DNA of 64,000 nucleotides, taken from assembly GCA_963822705.1 (NCBI GenBank), contig CAWGIX010000010.1:310001-374000 (forward strand). The letters are read 5' to 3'. The notes below the pieces were generated by a model. That model did not search any database. It was not told where the DNA came from and was given only the letters and a program-made list of their open reading frames with translations. Source of the stretch: CAVRQM01 sp963822705. GTDB lineage: Bacteria > Pseudomonadota > Alphaproteobacteria > Acetobacterales > Acetobacteraceae. Of the stretch, positions 53,528 through 62,622 are shown in pieces; the stretch's first letter is position 1, and each line of letters opens with the position of its first letter. Made by a program: the position numbers and the translations under genes.

Positions 53528-54631
53528 TCAGCGCCTCTCCGAAATGTGCCTCTGCAACGCTTCGAGCAGCACGGCCGTCAGAATGATCGTGCCCGTCGCA
53601 AAACCCTGCCAGAAAATCTCGATGCGGGCCAAGTTCAGGAAATTGCGGGTCAGCGCGATGATGACGACGCCGATCACGGTGCGCAGAATATTCCCCTGGC
53701 CCCCGGACAAGCTGGTGCCGCCGATCACGACGGCCGCAATGACCTCGAACTCCAGCCCTTCGCCGGTGTTCGGCGACACCGCGCCCAACCGCGACATGCT
53801 GACGATGCCGCCCAGCGAGGCGGTAAAGGCGACGATCATCAGGCAGTAGATTTTTATGCGGTCGGCGCGGATGCCCGATAGCACCGCCACGGTCCGATTC
53901 GACCCCACGGCATAGACCCGTTTGCCGAACGCGGTGCGGTCCAGCACGAACCAGCCCGCCGCATAGACGACCACCGCCATCCAGACGATGTTCTGGATAG
54001 GCACCCAGCCGATCAGGTCGGCCAGCGAGCCCGACGACGCAACGCCGGTAAAATTGATCGGCAGCGGCAGGCTTATCCAGCGGCCCTGGCCAAGATCGCT
54101 GATCGCCTGCGGCATGTCCGGTATCGGCTGGCCCCGAGTCACCACCAAGGTCAGGCTTCGGGCCATCATCAGCGTGCCGAGCGTCACGATGAACGACGGA
54201 ATGCGTGCCTTGGTCACGACGAGCCCGGCGCACAGCCCGAACAGCGGTCCCACCAGCAGGGGCGCCAGCAGGCCGGCCGCGATCACCCACCAGCGCTGCT
54301 GCTCGGCGCTCGCCACGGGCAGCCAGCGCACCATGATCCAGCCCGACACCGCCGCCGACAGTCCCACGACGGAGCCCACTGAAACATCGAACTCGCCCGC
54401 GATCATGACGATGGTCATGCCGGCAGCGACGATCAGCATGACCGTCATCTGGCCCAGCAGGTTGCCGATGTTCACCGGCGACAGAAACCGATGATTGGCG
54501 AGCTGCATCAGCACGATCAGGATGGCCAGCACGCCCAGCGCCTGGATCAGGCTGTACGAGCGTTTCAGCCCCGCGATCAGCCGTCCGTCTCCGAGCGGCC
54601 GGACCGGTTCGAGACGAGAGGCGCTGCTCAC
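53528..54631 (-). CDS. Second CUT2 ABC importer: permease (RbsC-like)
   Basis: 367 residues with 8-10 hydrophobic helices. BPD_transp_2 marks: VAAGMTIVMIAGEFDVSVGS, LCAGLVVTKARIPSFIVTLG, YAVGSNRTVAVLSGI and IAAVVIGGTSLSGGQGN. This system has one permease, which would form a homodimer, unlike the two-permease system at 18.6-20.6 kb. GTG start at 54631 overlaps the ATPase stop by 4 bases. Last gene of the operon 57205-53528. Confidence 0.94.
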   Translation of the reverse strand: MSSASRLEPVRPLGDGRLIAGLKRSYSLIQALGVLAILIVLMQLANHRFLSPVNIGNLLGQMTVMLIVAAGMTIVMIAGEFDVSVGSVVGLSAAVSGWIMVRWLPVASAEQQRWWVIAAGLLAPLLVGPLFGLCAGLVVTKARIPSFIVTLGTLMMARSLTLVVTRGQPIPDMPQAISDLGQGRWISLPLPINFTGVASSGSLADLIGWVPIQNIVWMAVVVYAAGWFVLDRTAFGKRVYAVGSNRTVAVLSGIRADRIKIYCLMIVAFTASLGGIVSMSRLGAVSPNTGEGLEFEVIAAVVIGGTSLSGGQGNILRTVIGVVIIALTRNFLNLARIEIFWQGFATGTIILTAVLLEALQRHISERR

Positions 54632-56214
54632 GCGGCCGTCGCCAAAATTTCACCGCAGGTGGAGGCGTGCAGGATACGCTCGCGTTCGATGGCCGCCCCA
54701 CTGAGTTCGCCCACGATCGCGCCGCGAAACATCACCAGCACCCGGTCGCACAGCAACACCAGTTCGTCCAGCTCGGTCGTCGCCAGCAGCACGCCCACGC
54801 CCGCCCGGGCAATCTCGTCGATGATGCCGCGGATTTCCGCTTTGGACCCGACATCGATGCCGATCGTCGGCTCGTCCATCAAGAACACTTTTGGCCGGGT
54901 CTCCAGCCATTTGCCGAACAGCACTTTCTGCTGGTTACCGCCCGACAATTGGCGCGCGCGGGCAAACGGGCCTGGCGCATGCACATGGAGCCGCTCGATG
55001 CTCCGCTGCGCCGTCCGCTCCATCTCCGCCTGGTCCAGCGCGCCGGCAACACGGCGAAACCGCGATAGGATCGGGAGGCAAATGTTTTCCGTCAGCGAGA
55101 AATCCGGCAAGATGCCTTCGCGCAGCCGGTCGTTGGTCAGCAGCGCAATGCCCGCCGCCAGCGACGCGGCCGGGTTTTTCGCTGGCACCGGCACGCCGTC
55201 CACCATGACGCGGCCCGCAGCGCGTGCTCCCAAAGCTCCAAACAATGCCCGGCACAGGTCGTCTAGCCCAGACCCGGCCAAGCCAGTGACGCCCAGCACC
55301 TCGCCGGACCTGAGGACGAAGCTGATGTCATGCAGACGCCCCGGAACGGTCAGCCCTTCCACCTGCATCAACGCGCGCCGGCTGCTGCCCGAAACCTGTG
55401 ACGTTCGCCGCGACGTGTCGACCTGGTGGCCGACCATGGCGCTCACGACCTGGGGCAACGAGGTTTCGCGCACCGGCCCGTCCGCGACCACCTCGCCGTC
55501 GCGCATCACCGTCAGATCGTCGCAGACCTCGAAAATCTCGTTGAGATAATGCGATATCAGGACGAGACCGACGCCCTTGCTGGCGAGCCGGCGGATCAGG
55601 CGCTGTGCCACGCGCACCTCGGTGTCGGTCAGCGACGAGGTCGGTTCGTCCAGCAGCAGGATTCTGGGGTCCAGGCGCACGGCTTTTACGATCTGCACCA
55701 TTTTTTTCAGGTCGTTCGGCAGCGTGCCGACCACTGCGTCTGGATCGATCTCGATCTCGTATTGCTCCAGCAGGCGCGCGACCGTCGCCTGCATCACCCT
55801 TCGGCGGATGACGCCAAACCGATTGGTCGGTTCGCTGTTCAGCATCAGATTTTCGGCCACGGTCATCGTATGAACCAGGTTGATGTCCTGGTGGACTGTA
55901 ACGATGCGCTGCGCCAGGGCCTGATCGGCACTGGCGAACCGGACTGGGCGGTCGTCCAGCTCCATCGTGCCTGCGTCCGGCTGATGCACGCCGGCAATGA
56001 TTTTCGCCAAAGTCGACTTGCCGGCGCCGTTCTCGCCGACGAGGCCGCGAACCCGGCCGGGTGCGATGGCAAAATCGACGCCGCGAAGGGCGCGCACTGC
56101 GGCAAAGCTTTTCGCCAAACCCCGACAGCGCAGCAGAGCAGGCGGCAAGGGCTGCGCGGCCGATGGTGTCAAGGCTGGCCGCGCCGCCGTTTCAGTGGCG
56201 ATCCTTTCCGGCAC
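54628..56214 (-). CDS. Second CUT2 ABC importer: ATP-binding protein
   Basis: 528 residues with tandem ABC domains. Domain 1 Walker A GENGAGKS, Walker B ILLLDEPTSSL; domain 2 GLAGSGLDDLCRALFG (degenerate Walker A, with the usual Lys-Ser replaced by Leu-Asp), signature LSGGNQQKVLFGKWLE, Walker B VFLMDEPTIGID. In domain 1 the signature motif is weak (VGTLPNDLKKMVQIVKAVRL rather than LSGGQ). This asymmetry is seen in a subgroup of CUT2 ATPases. Coupled to the permease by overlap. The binding-protein gene lies 30 bases upstream. Confidence 0.93.
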   Translation of the reverse strand: MPERIATETAARPALTPSAAQPLPPALLRCRGLAKSFAAVRALRGVDFAIAPGRVRGLVGENGAGKSTLAKIIAGVHQPDAGTMELDDRPVRFASADQALAQRIVTVHQDINLVHTMTVAENLMLNSEPTNRFGVIRRRVMQATVARLLEQYEIEIDPDAVVGTLPNDLKKMVQIVKAVRLDPRILLLDEPTSSLTDTEVRVAQRLIRRLASKGVGLVLISHYLNEIFEVCDDLTVMRDGEVVADGPVRETSLPQVVSAMVGHQVDTSRRTSQVSGSSRRALMQVEGLTVPGRLHDISFVLRSGEVLGVTGLAGSGLDDLCRALFGALGARAAGRVMVDGVPVPAKNPAASLAAGIALLTNDRLREGILPDFSLTENICLPILSRFRRVAGALDQAEMERTAQRSIERLHVHAPGPFARARQLSGGNQQKVLFGKWLETRPKVFLMDEPTIGIDVGSKAEIRGIIDEIARAGVGVLLATTELDELVLLCDRVLVMFRGAIVGELSGAAIERERILHASTCGEILATAA

Positions 56215-56244
56215 CGCCGGGACTATAGCGTCAGACCGCCGCCG

Positions 56245-57205
56245 TCACTTCCCGGTGACTTGCGGGTCGTTGGCGAACTCGGCGGCATTCTCCTTGGTGA
56301 GCAGTTTGGTGCCGAGCCCGACGAACGCCGGCACCTCGCCGCCGGTCAGTTTCGTCAGAATGATGTTCATGCCGTCGTAGCCCATTTTGTAGGGATCCTG
56401 CACCACGAGCCCGTCGATCTTGCCCTCCTTCACCATCTGGTACAAAACGGGATCCAGATCGAACCCGACCAGTTTCACCTGTCCCGCCTTGCCGGCTTGT
56501 TGCAGTGCCTGATAGGCGCCCTGCAGCACCAGCTGGTTGAACGCAAACGCGCCTTTTACGTCGGGCTCAGCGACCAGCAGGTCTTCCATCGCCTGCCGGC
56601 TGGCGTCGAGCGTCAAGAAATGCAACCGGCTGCTTGGGCAGCACCACAAGCCCCAGCTGCGCCGCCCGCGTCTCAAACCCCCGGCGCCGCGTCTGGCCAT
56701 TGTCGTTGGTGGGGGCGTGGTCGAGCGTGATGACCTTGCTGCCCTTCGGCAACAGGCTGGCCATGTAGTCGCCGGCCTGCTCGCCGCCTTTCAGGTTATC
56801 CGTGATGATCAGGCTGATATACTTGCCCGAGCGCACGCCGATATCGGTGATGACGACCGGAATGTTCTGGGCGTTGTAGATTGTCTTGATCGGCTCGGTG
56901 ACCAGCACGCTGTCACCGGGAAAAATCAGCACGCCGTCGACGCCCTGAGCGGACAAATCTTCCAGGTCGGACACCTGCTTGGCCTTGTCGGTGTCGCCGC
57001 CGTTGGTGACGATCAGGTCGACATTGACGCCTTTTGCCTTCCACTCCTCCGCGGCTTTGCGCGCGCCGTTGACCATGGTTACGAGGAACGGATTGGTCCC
57101 CCAGAACACCGAATAGCCGATCTTGAAATCCTTGGCGTTTGCCGGCGCCGCCACCGCCATTGCCGCGACCATCACCGCCGCGACAAGCCACTTCACTCCG
57201 CGCAT
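56245..57205 (-). pseudogene. Second CUT2 ABC importer: periplasmic binding protein, one-base frameshift
   Basis: About 320 residues. Signal peptide (MRGVKWLVAAVMVAAMAVAA, cleavage after ANA), then DFKIGYSVFWGTNPFLVTMV, GGDTDKAKQVSDLEDLSAQG, VDGVLIFPGD and LDHAPTNDNGQTRRRGFETR. The frame changes near 56640 by one inserted base. The rest, LTLDASRQAMEDLLVAEPDV, KLVGFDLDPVLYQMVKEGKI and LVVQDPYKMGYDGMNIILT, completes the Peripla_BP_4 fold. First gene of its operon. The ligand is unknown, likely a sugar or sugar acid. Confidence 0.9.
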
Positions 57206-57362
57206 TCCGATCCTCCCTGTTGACAGCCGCGCCGGTTCCGGTCGCGTGACCTAGTACGTGCGGCCGCCGCAGCTGCTCAAGGCTGCGCAGCGCCCACGCT
57301 CGATTTCTTGTGTGAAGAAGCCTATTCGCAGGCTCTGTTGCCCGTCAAGAATGCGCCAGCTC

Positions 57363-58235
57363 TTACGCCGCCCATGCAGCACGCCCCTGCATATCAAGCG
57401 CACGCATGTCCGCGTCGCCGAGTTCAAGCCCGGCAGCGGCCACATTCTCCTCCAGATGGGCCACGCTGCCGGTGCCCGGGATCGGAAGCATCACTTTTGA
57501 CCGCTTCAGAATCCAGGCCAACGCAATCTGCCCCGGCGTGGCCCGCAGCCGCTGCGCTACGTCCGCCAGTGCGGAATGTCCCTCGGCCAGCGAGCCGGAA
57601 GACAGCGGCGCCCAGGGAATGAAGCCGATGCCGTGCGCCTCGCAGTGTTTCAGCACATCCTCGCTGTTCCGGTCGACCAGGTTGTAGCGGTTCTGCACCG
57701 TCACCACCGGAAAGAATTTCTGCGCCGCCCGAATTTCCTCAACGCTGACCTCGCTCAGCCCGGCATGGCGGATCAGACCCTCCTTGCGCATCTGCGCAAT
57801 GACATCGAACTGTTCGTCGCGCGGCACCTTGGCGTCGATGCGGTGCAGCTGCCACAAATCGATGCGCTCCAGGCCAAGGCGGCGCAGGCTCATCAGCACG
57901 CATTGCCGAAGATATTCCGGGCGCCCGAGGGGCGGCCAGCTATTGGGGCCGTGCCGCGTCAGGCCGCCCTTGGTCGCGATGACGAGCCCCTTGTAGGGAT
58001 GCAGCGTCTCTCGAATCAGCTCTTCGCTGACGAACGGCCCGTAGCTATCGGCTGTATCGATGAGGTCGATGCCCAGTTCGGGCACACGCCGCAACGTGCG
58101 CTTGGCTTCTTCGCGATCTTTGGGTTCGCCCCAGATCCCCGGGCCGGTGATGCGCATGGCGCCGAAACCGAGACGGGTGACGGTGAGGTCGCCGAGGGCA
58201 AATGTTCCGGACGCGGCGGCGCTAGGTTTTGTCAT
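57363..58235 (-). CDS. Aldo/keto reductase
   Basis: 290 residues, TIM-barrel NADPH-dependent oxidoreductase. The catalytic tetrad is visible: Asp and Tyr in DLIDTADSYGPF, Lys in IATKGGLTR, His in WQLHRID. Also LSEVSVEEIRAAQKFFPVVT, VQNRYNLVDR and PIPGTGSVAHLEENV. The latter pattern is that of the YdbC/pyridoxal-reductase-like subgroup, which reduces aldehydes or oxidises sugars. It lies upstream of, and on the same strand as, the second sugar importer and may act on the imported compound. Confidence 0.94.
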   Translation of the reverse strand: MTKPSAAASGTFALGDLTVTRLGFGAMRITGPGIWGEPKDREEAKRTLRRVPELGIDLIDTADSYGPFVSEELIRETLHPYKGLVIATKGGLTRHGPNSWPPLGRPEYLRQCVLMSLRRLGLERIDLWQLHRIDAKVPRDEQFDVIAQMRKEGLIRHAGLSEVSVEEIRAAQKFFPVVTVQNRYNLVDRNSEDVLKHCEAHGIGFIPWAPLSSGSLAEGHSALADVAQRLRATPGQIALAWILKRSKVMLPIPGTGSVAHLEENVAAAGLELGDADMRALDMQGRAAWAA

Positions 58236-58298
58236 GGCGATCTCCTTTTGGAGCTTGTCGAAGGGACGGACCGGGGAAAGCGCAGTTGCGCGGCCAAG

Positions 58299-59375
58299 CT
58301 ACGGCGGCTGCACCAGCCGGCCACCCGGAAGCGGTCGCGCGACCCCGGTCGTGCCCGGAAAGCTGAGCGGCAGCTTGCGGGACACGCGCACGGCCAGGTA
58401 GCCGAAACACTGGGCCTCGACCGCATCGCCATCCCAGCCCACGCGCTCCACCGCATCGACGGGCGCTTCCAGGCGAGTCTGCAGGGCTGCCATGAGCACA
58501 GGATTGTGCCGGCCGCCACCGCATACAAGCCAGCGCAACGGCGGGCCCGGCAGCGCCGTACGGCGTACCGCCTCCGCGGTGAACGCCACCAACGTCGCCG
58601 CGCCGTTCTCGGCCGACAACGCCTGCAAACCGCTGGTTGCGAGGGTCACGGAAAAATCGAGCCGGTCCAGGGACTTTGGCAGCGGTCGGGCAAAATACGG
58701 ATGCGCCAGGAGCCGTTCGAGAACCGCCTCATCGGCGCGGCCGGCTCGGGCCAGATTGCCGTCGCGGTCGCAAGGCAGGCCGGTATGGGAAAATGCCCAG
58801 TCGTCCAGCAGTGCGTTGCCCGGCCCGGTGTCGCCCGCCAGCAGCGTGCCCTCCGCCCCGATGTAGGTGACATTGGCGACGCCGCCGAGGTTCAGGACGG
58901 CCAGCGGGCGCGGCAATGCGTGCGCGAGCGCGGCGTGGAAAACCGGCGCGAGCGGCGCGCCCTCCCCGCCCCCGGAAATGTCCGCCGAGCGGAAATCGTG
59001 CGCCACGGGCAGGCCGGTCAGTTTGGCCAGCAAGGACGCGTCGCCGATTTGCCAGGTGCGGCGCTCGGCCGGCCGGTGCAACACGGTCTGGCCATGGAAA
59101 CCCACCATGTCGGCGGCAACGTCCAGGGCGGAAATCGCGTCCGCATGAGCCTCAGTGAGGCGCTGGGTGATCTCCAGCAAAAATGGTTCCGTGCCGCGCA
59201 GCTGTGGGGCCTGGTCCAAAAGCGAGCGCAAGTCGCGGCGCAGTGCCGGATCGTATGGCCGTGTCAGGGCCGGGCCGAGCGAGACCAAATTCTCGCCGTC
59301 GGTCTCGACCAAAGCCGCGTCTACGCCGTCCAGCGACGTACCGCTCATCAGACCGATGGCCCGAATGGTGGCCAT
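58299..59375 (-). CDS. anmK: Anhydro-N-acetylmuramic acid kinase
   Basis: 358 residues from ATG 59375 with GGGAGG upstream. It hydrolyses and phosphorylates 1,6-anhydro-MurNAc during cell-wall recycling. Marks: IGLMSGTSLDGVDAALVE (ATP loop), VGFHGQTVLHRP, AHDFRSADISGGGEGAPLAP, LNLGGVANVTYIG, GDTGPGNALLDDW and LVCGGGRHNPVLMAAL. Full length. Divergent from tyrS, a pairing common in Alphaproteobacteria. Confidence 0.96.
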   Translation of the reverse strand: MATIRAIGLMSGTSLDGVDAALVETDGENLVSLGPALTRPYDPALRRDLRSLLDQAPQLRGTEPFLLEITQRLTEAHADAISALDVAADMVGFHGQTVLHRPAERRTWQIGDASLLAKLTGLPVAHDFRSADISGGGEGAPLAPVFHAALAHALPRPLAVLNLGGVANVTYIGAEGTLLAGDTGPGNALLDDWAFSHTGLPCDRDGNLARAGRADEAVLERLLAHPYFARPLPKSLDRLDFSVTLATSGLQALSAENGAATLVAFTAEAVRRTALPGPPLRWLVCGGGRHNPVLMAALQTRLEAPVDAVERVGWDGDAVEAQCFGYLAVRVSRKLPLSFPGTTGVARPLPGGRLVQPP

Positions 59376-59418
59376 CCCGCCTCCCGTGCTACCCGAAAAC
59401 TCCCGATAGCCTGCATGG

Positions 59419-60669
59419 ATGACGATGCCCACCAGCGACTTTCTTCACGAAGCTTTGGCCCGAGGCTTCATCCACCAATGCACCGACATGGAGGGGCTGG
59501 ACGCGGCGCTGCGGGCCGGGACGGTGGCGGGCTATATCGGGTTCGACGCCACCGCGGATAGCCTGCACGTCGGCAGCCTGGTGCAGATCATGCTACTCCG
59601 CCTGCTCCAGCGCCACGGTCATCGCCCGGTGGTGCTGATGGGCGGCGGTACCACCCGCGTGGGCGATCCCACGGGGCGCGACGAGAGCCGGCAGATGCTG
59701 ACGGACGCGGAGATCACGCACAACATCACCGGCATCCGCCGCGTGTTCGAGCCGTTCTTGCGCTTTGGCGACTCGGGGTCGGACGCCATGCTGGCCAACA
59801 ACGCCGATTGGCTGGACCGACTCGGTTATGTCGAACTTCTGCGCGAGGTGGGGCCGCACTTCACCGTCAACCGCATGCTGACGTTCGACAGCGTGCGGCT
59901 GCGCCTCGAGCGCGAGCAGCCGATGACGTTTCTGGAATTCAACTACATGATCCTGCAAAGCTATGATTTCCGCGAGCTGCGGCGCCGCCACGGCGTGGTG
60001 CTGCAGATGGGCGGCTCGGACCAGTGGGGTAACATCGTGTCGGGCGTCGAACTGGTGCGGCGGACGGATCACCGGGAGGTTTTTGGGCTCACCACGCCGC
60101 TCATCGCCACCGCATCCGGGGCCAAGATGGGCAAGACCGCACGCGGCGCGGTCTGGCTCACCGCCGATCGGCTATCGCCCTACGACTACTGGCAGTTCTG
60201 GCGCAACGTCGAGGACGCCGATATCGGCCGTTTCCTTCGGCTCTTTACCGAACTCCCGCTGCCCGAGATCGATCGCCTGGCCGCCCTCGAGGGGGCGGAG
60301 GTGAACGAGGCCAAGAAAGTGCTGGCAACGGAAGCGACCGCGCTTGCGCATGGACGGGAGGCCGCCGAAGCCGCGGCGGAGACGGCGCGCAGCACGTTCG
60401 AGCAAGGGGAGGTCGCGGACGATCTGCCATCCATCACCGTGCCGGCCACCGAACTTGAAGCCGGCATTTCGGCGCTTGCCTTGTTCGTCAGGGCCGGCCT
60501 GGCGACATCCAACGGCGAGGTGCGGCGGCTGATCCGAGGCGGGGGCGCGCGGGCCAATGACAACGTGATCGCGTCGGAGGCCGCGCAGCTGTCCACCGCC
60601 GACCTGCGCGACGGGGCCATAAAGCTTTCGGCCGGGCGCAAGCAGCACCGGCTTGTACGGCCCGGCTAG
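59419..60669 (+). CDS. tyrS: Tyrosyl-tRNA synthetase
   Basis: 416 residues. Class I synthetase: tyrosine-binding YIGFDATADSLHVGSLVQIM contains the HIGH-type motif (HVGS), then GGGTTRVGDPTG, NYMILQSYDF, MGGSDQWGNI and the KMSKS-type loop AKMGKTARGA. The C-terminal S4 RNA-binding domain (GLATSNGEVRRLIRGGGARA, NDNVI) is intact. The start at ATG 59419 lies 43 bases from the divergent anmK start; a second ATG two codons later (59425) is equally plausible. Essential gene with no defect in this sequence. Confidence 0.97.
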   Translation: MTMPTSDFLHEALARGFIHQCTDMEGLDAALRAGTVAGYIGFDATADSLHVGSLVQIMLLRLLQRHGHRPVVLMGGGTTRVGDPTGRDESRQMLTDAEITHNITGIRRVFEPFLRFGDSGSDAMLANNADWLDRLGYVELLREVGPHFTVNRMLTFDSVRLRLEREQPMTFLEFNYMILQSYDFRELRRRHGVVLQMGGSDQWGNIVSGVELVRRTDHREVFGLTTPLIATASGAKMGKTARGAVWLTADRLSPYDYWQFWRNVEDADIGRFLRLFTELPLPEIDRLAALEGAEVNEAKKVLATEATALAHGREAAEAAAETARSTFEQGEVADDLPSITVPATELEAGISALALFVRAGLATSNGEVRRLIRGGGARANDNVIASEAAQLSTADLRDGAIKLSAGRKQHRLVRPG

Positions 60670-60673
60670 CGGG

Positions 60674-61360
60674 ATGTCCCGGCGCAGCTTCCAGATCACG
60701 CCGGAATTGATGTTGCGCGCCTATCAGGCTGGGCTGTTTCCAATGGCGGAAACCCGGCATGGCGACCGGCTGTATTGGCTGGAACCGGAACGGCGGGGCG
60801 TGCTGCCGCTGGACGGTTTCCATCTGCCGCGCCGGCTGCGCCGTACCGTGCTGTCGGACAGGTTCCAGGTAACAGCCGACGAAGATTTTTCGGGCGTCAT
60901 CGCCGGGTGCGCCGAGCAGGCGCCGGGGCGCGACGATACTTGGATCAACGAGGACATTGAGCGCCTGTTCGTGGCGTTGCATCGGCAGGGCCATGCGCAC
61001 TCGGTGGAGTGCTGGCAGGACGGCGCACTGGTCGGCGGATTGTACGGCGTGGCTCTTGGCGGCGCGTTCTTTGGCGAAAGCATGTTTTCGCGCGCGCGCG
61101 ATTCCTCGAAGGTGGCACTGGTGCACCTGATGATCCGCCTGCGGACGGGCGGCTTTCGGCTGCTCGACACCCAATTCGTGACCACGCATCTTGCCAACTT
61201 TGGCGCGATCGAAGTGCCCCGCGATCGATACCGCGCCCTGCTGGCCGAAGCGGTGAGTGTCCGGGCGCGTTGGGTCACCGAAATAGCACTCGATGCGGTG
61301 CACGAAGGGACGCGTCGCCTGACCGCGGTCGTCCAGAATACCGGGGCAGACCTGCTCTGA
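60674..61360 (+). CDS. aat: Leucyl/phenylalanyl-tRNA-protein transferase
   Basis: 228 residues from ATG 60674, 4 bases after tyrS. It adds Leu or Phe to N-terminal Arg/Lys of proteins so that ClpAP can degrade them. Marks: ITPELMLRAYQAGLFPMAET, LYWLEPERRGVLPLDGFHLP, DTWINEDIERLFVALHRQGH, AHSVECWQDGALVGGLYGVA, LGGAFFGESMFSRARDSSKV and LLDTQFVTTHLANFGAIEVP. All typical, full length, likely co-transcribed with tyrS. Confidence 0.96.
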   Translation: MSRRSFQITPELMLRAYQAGLFPMAETRHGDRLYWLEPERRGVLPLDGFHLPRRLRRTVLSDRFQVTADEDFSGVIAGCAEQAPGRDDTWINEDIERLFVALHRQGHAHSVECWQDGALVGGLYGVALGGAFFGESMFSRARDSSKVALVHLMIRLRTGGFRLLDTQFVTTHLANFGAIEVPRDRYRALLAEAVSVRARWVTEIALDAVHEGTRRLTAVVQNTGADLL

Positions 61361-61405
61361 AGACCACCTGTTGACGCTCCGGCCCTCCGGTCCCAAGCAG
61401 CGCCG

Positions 61406-61972
61406 ATGCGAATCATGGCACCGGCCGGAGCACTGCTGTGCGCCAGCCTGACATTCCCGACACGCGCTGACGAGCGGCCGCCGACGGTGCCTACCCGTGA
61501 TGTCGATGTGACCTACAGCATGGCCGGGCTGGATGCGCAGGGGGAACCTGTGGCGCTTAGCCAGCGTATGCGCTGGGACGCCGAAGCGAGCCGTCTGCGC
61601 GTCGATCCGCCGCAGGCCGGAGTTTATCTCCTGTTGGACTACCGTTCGCATCGGTTGATGGCGGTGCGCGATGCAGAGCGCTCGGTCCTCGAAATGCCGG
61701 CGGACGAGGCCAGCGTGACGCCCGGCCTGCCGCCCGCGACGAGTTTCCAGCGCCAGGACGAGGGCGTCGTGGCCGGGCTGTCCTGCACTGATTGGGTCAC
61801 CCAGGACAGCAGCGGACAGACGACTACAGTGTGCCTCACGACCGACGGCGTGCTGCTCCGCGCCAAGACTGCCACGCGCGTGCTGGTCGAGGCGACGAGC
61901 GTGACATTCGGCCCGATCGACCCATTGGTATTTCAGGTCCCACAGGACTACCGGCGCGTAACGCCCCGCTGA
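61406..61972 (+). CDS. Exported hypothetical protein
   Basis: 188 residues. The N-terminus MRIMAPAGALLCASLTFPTR is a signal peptide. The body is beta-rich: DVTYSMAGLDAQGEPVALSQ, QRMRWDAEASRLRVDPP, VYLLLDYRSHRLMAVRD, GVVAGLSCTDWVTQ and TTTVCLTTDGVLLRAKTATR. Two Cys may form a disulfide. The plan resembles DUF4412-like lipid- or cofactor-binding periplasmic proteins, but I cannot name the family with confidence. It follows aat by 45 bases on the same strand. Confidence 0.7.
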   Translation: MRIMAPAGALLCASLTFPTRADERPPTVPTRDVDVTYSMAGLDAQGEPVALSQRMRWDAEASRLRVDPPQAGVYLLLDYRSHRLMAVRDAERSVLEMPADEASVTPGLPPATSFQRQDEGVVAGLSCTDWVTQDSSGQTTTVCLTTDGVLLRAKTATRVLVEATSVTFGPIDPLVFQVPQDYRRVTPR

Positions 61973-62154
61973 GCGGGACGCCCCACAACCATGGGCGGAC
62001 CTGGGGCGCTGATGATGGCTGCGCTAACGATCTGTACGAGGCTGGTCCGAGGTCAATCGAGGTTCCATCGCGTGATCATATCCCAGTCACGTTGAGGCGT
62101 TCGGTCGGTTCCAGACAGGATCATCAAAGCACACCGAGGCCTTGCCACAATGAT

Positions 62155-62622
62155 CTAGGGCAGGTTCTTGGCGGCCTGCATCACCTCCTGGGCGTGCCCC
62201 TCCACCTTCACCTTGGGCCAGACGCGCGCTACCCGGCCGTGCGGTCGATCAAGAATGTCGTGCGCTCCACGCCCATGGTACTTCTTGCCGTACATGGATT
62301 TCTCCACCCATACCCCGTACTCCTCCGCCATGTGGCTCCCGGCGTCCGAGGCAAGCGGGAATTTCAGCTCATATTTTTCCGCAAACTTCTCGATCGGCTC
62401 GATCTTGTCCTTGGACACGCCGATCACTTCCAGGCCCATGTGTCCGAGCTGCGGCAGTGCCTCCTGGAACGCGCACGCTTCCTTGGTGCAGCCCGGCGTG
62501 TCCGCCTTGGGGTAGAAATACAGCACGAATTTTTTCCCGCGCTGGCCTTCGAGGCTGACCGTACGGCCGCCTGTGGCCGGCACGGAAAAATCCGGCGCCG
62601 CGTCTCCGGGCTGCAGGCTCAT
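62155..62622 (-). CDS. bcp: Thioredoxin-dependent peroxiredoxin (Bcp/PrxQ), with a short out-of-frame segment
   Basis: 155 codons. It reduces hydroperoxides. Peroxidatic Cys45 and resolving Cys50 are in TPGCTKEAC, with YFYPKADTPG before and GVSKDKIEPIEKFAEKYELK after. Codons about 111-125 (HGRGAHDILDRPHGR) do not fit the family, while the next frame gives MGVERTTFLIDRTAG, the expected stretch. So one inserted C after the KKYtyrosine codon (about 62275) and one missing base near 62232 cancel out, and the ending RVWPKVKVEGHAQEVMQA is back in frame. ATG 62622 overlaps the end of glnE by 4 bases. Confidence 0.92.
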   Translation of the reverse strand: MSLQPGDAAPDFSVPATGGRTVSLEGQRGKKFVLYFYPKADTPGCTKEACAFQEALPQLGHMGLEVIGVSKDKIEPIEKFAEKYELKFPLASDAGSHMAEEYGVWVEKSMYGKKYHGRGAHDILDRPHGRVARVWPKVKVEGHAQEVMQAAKNLP

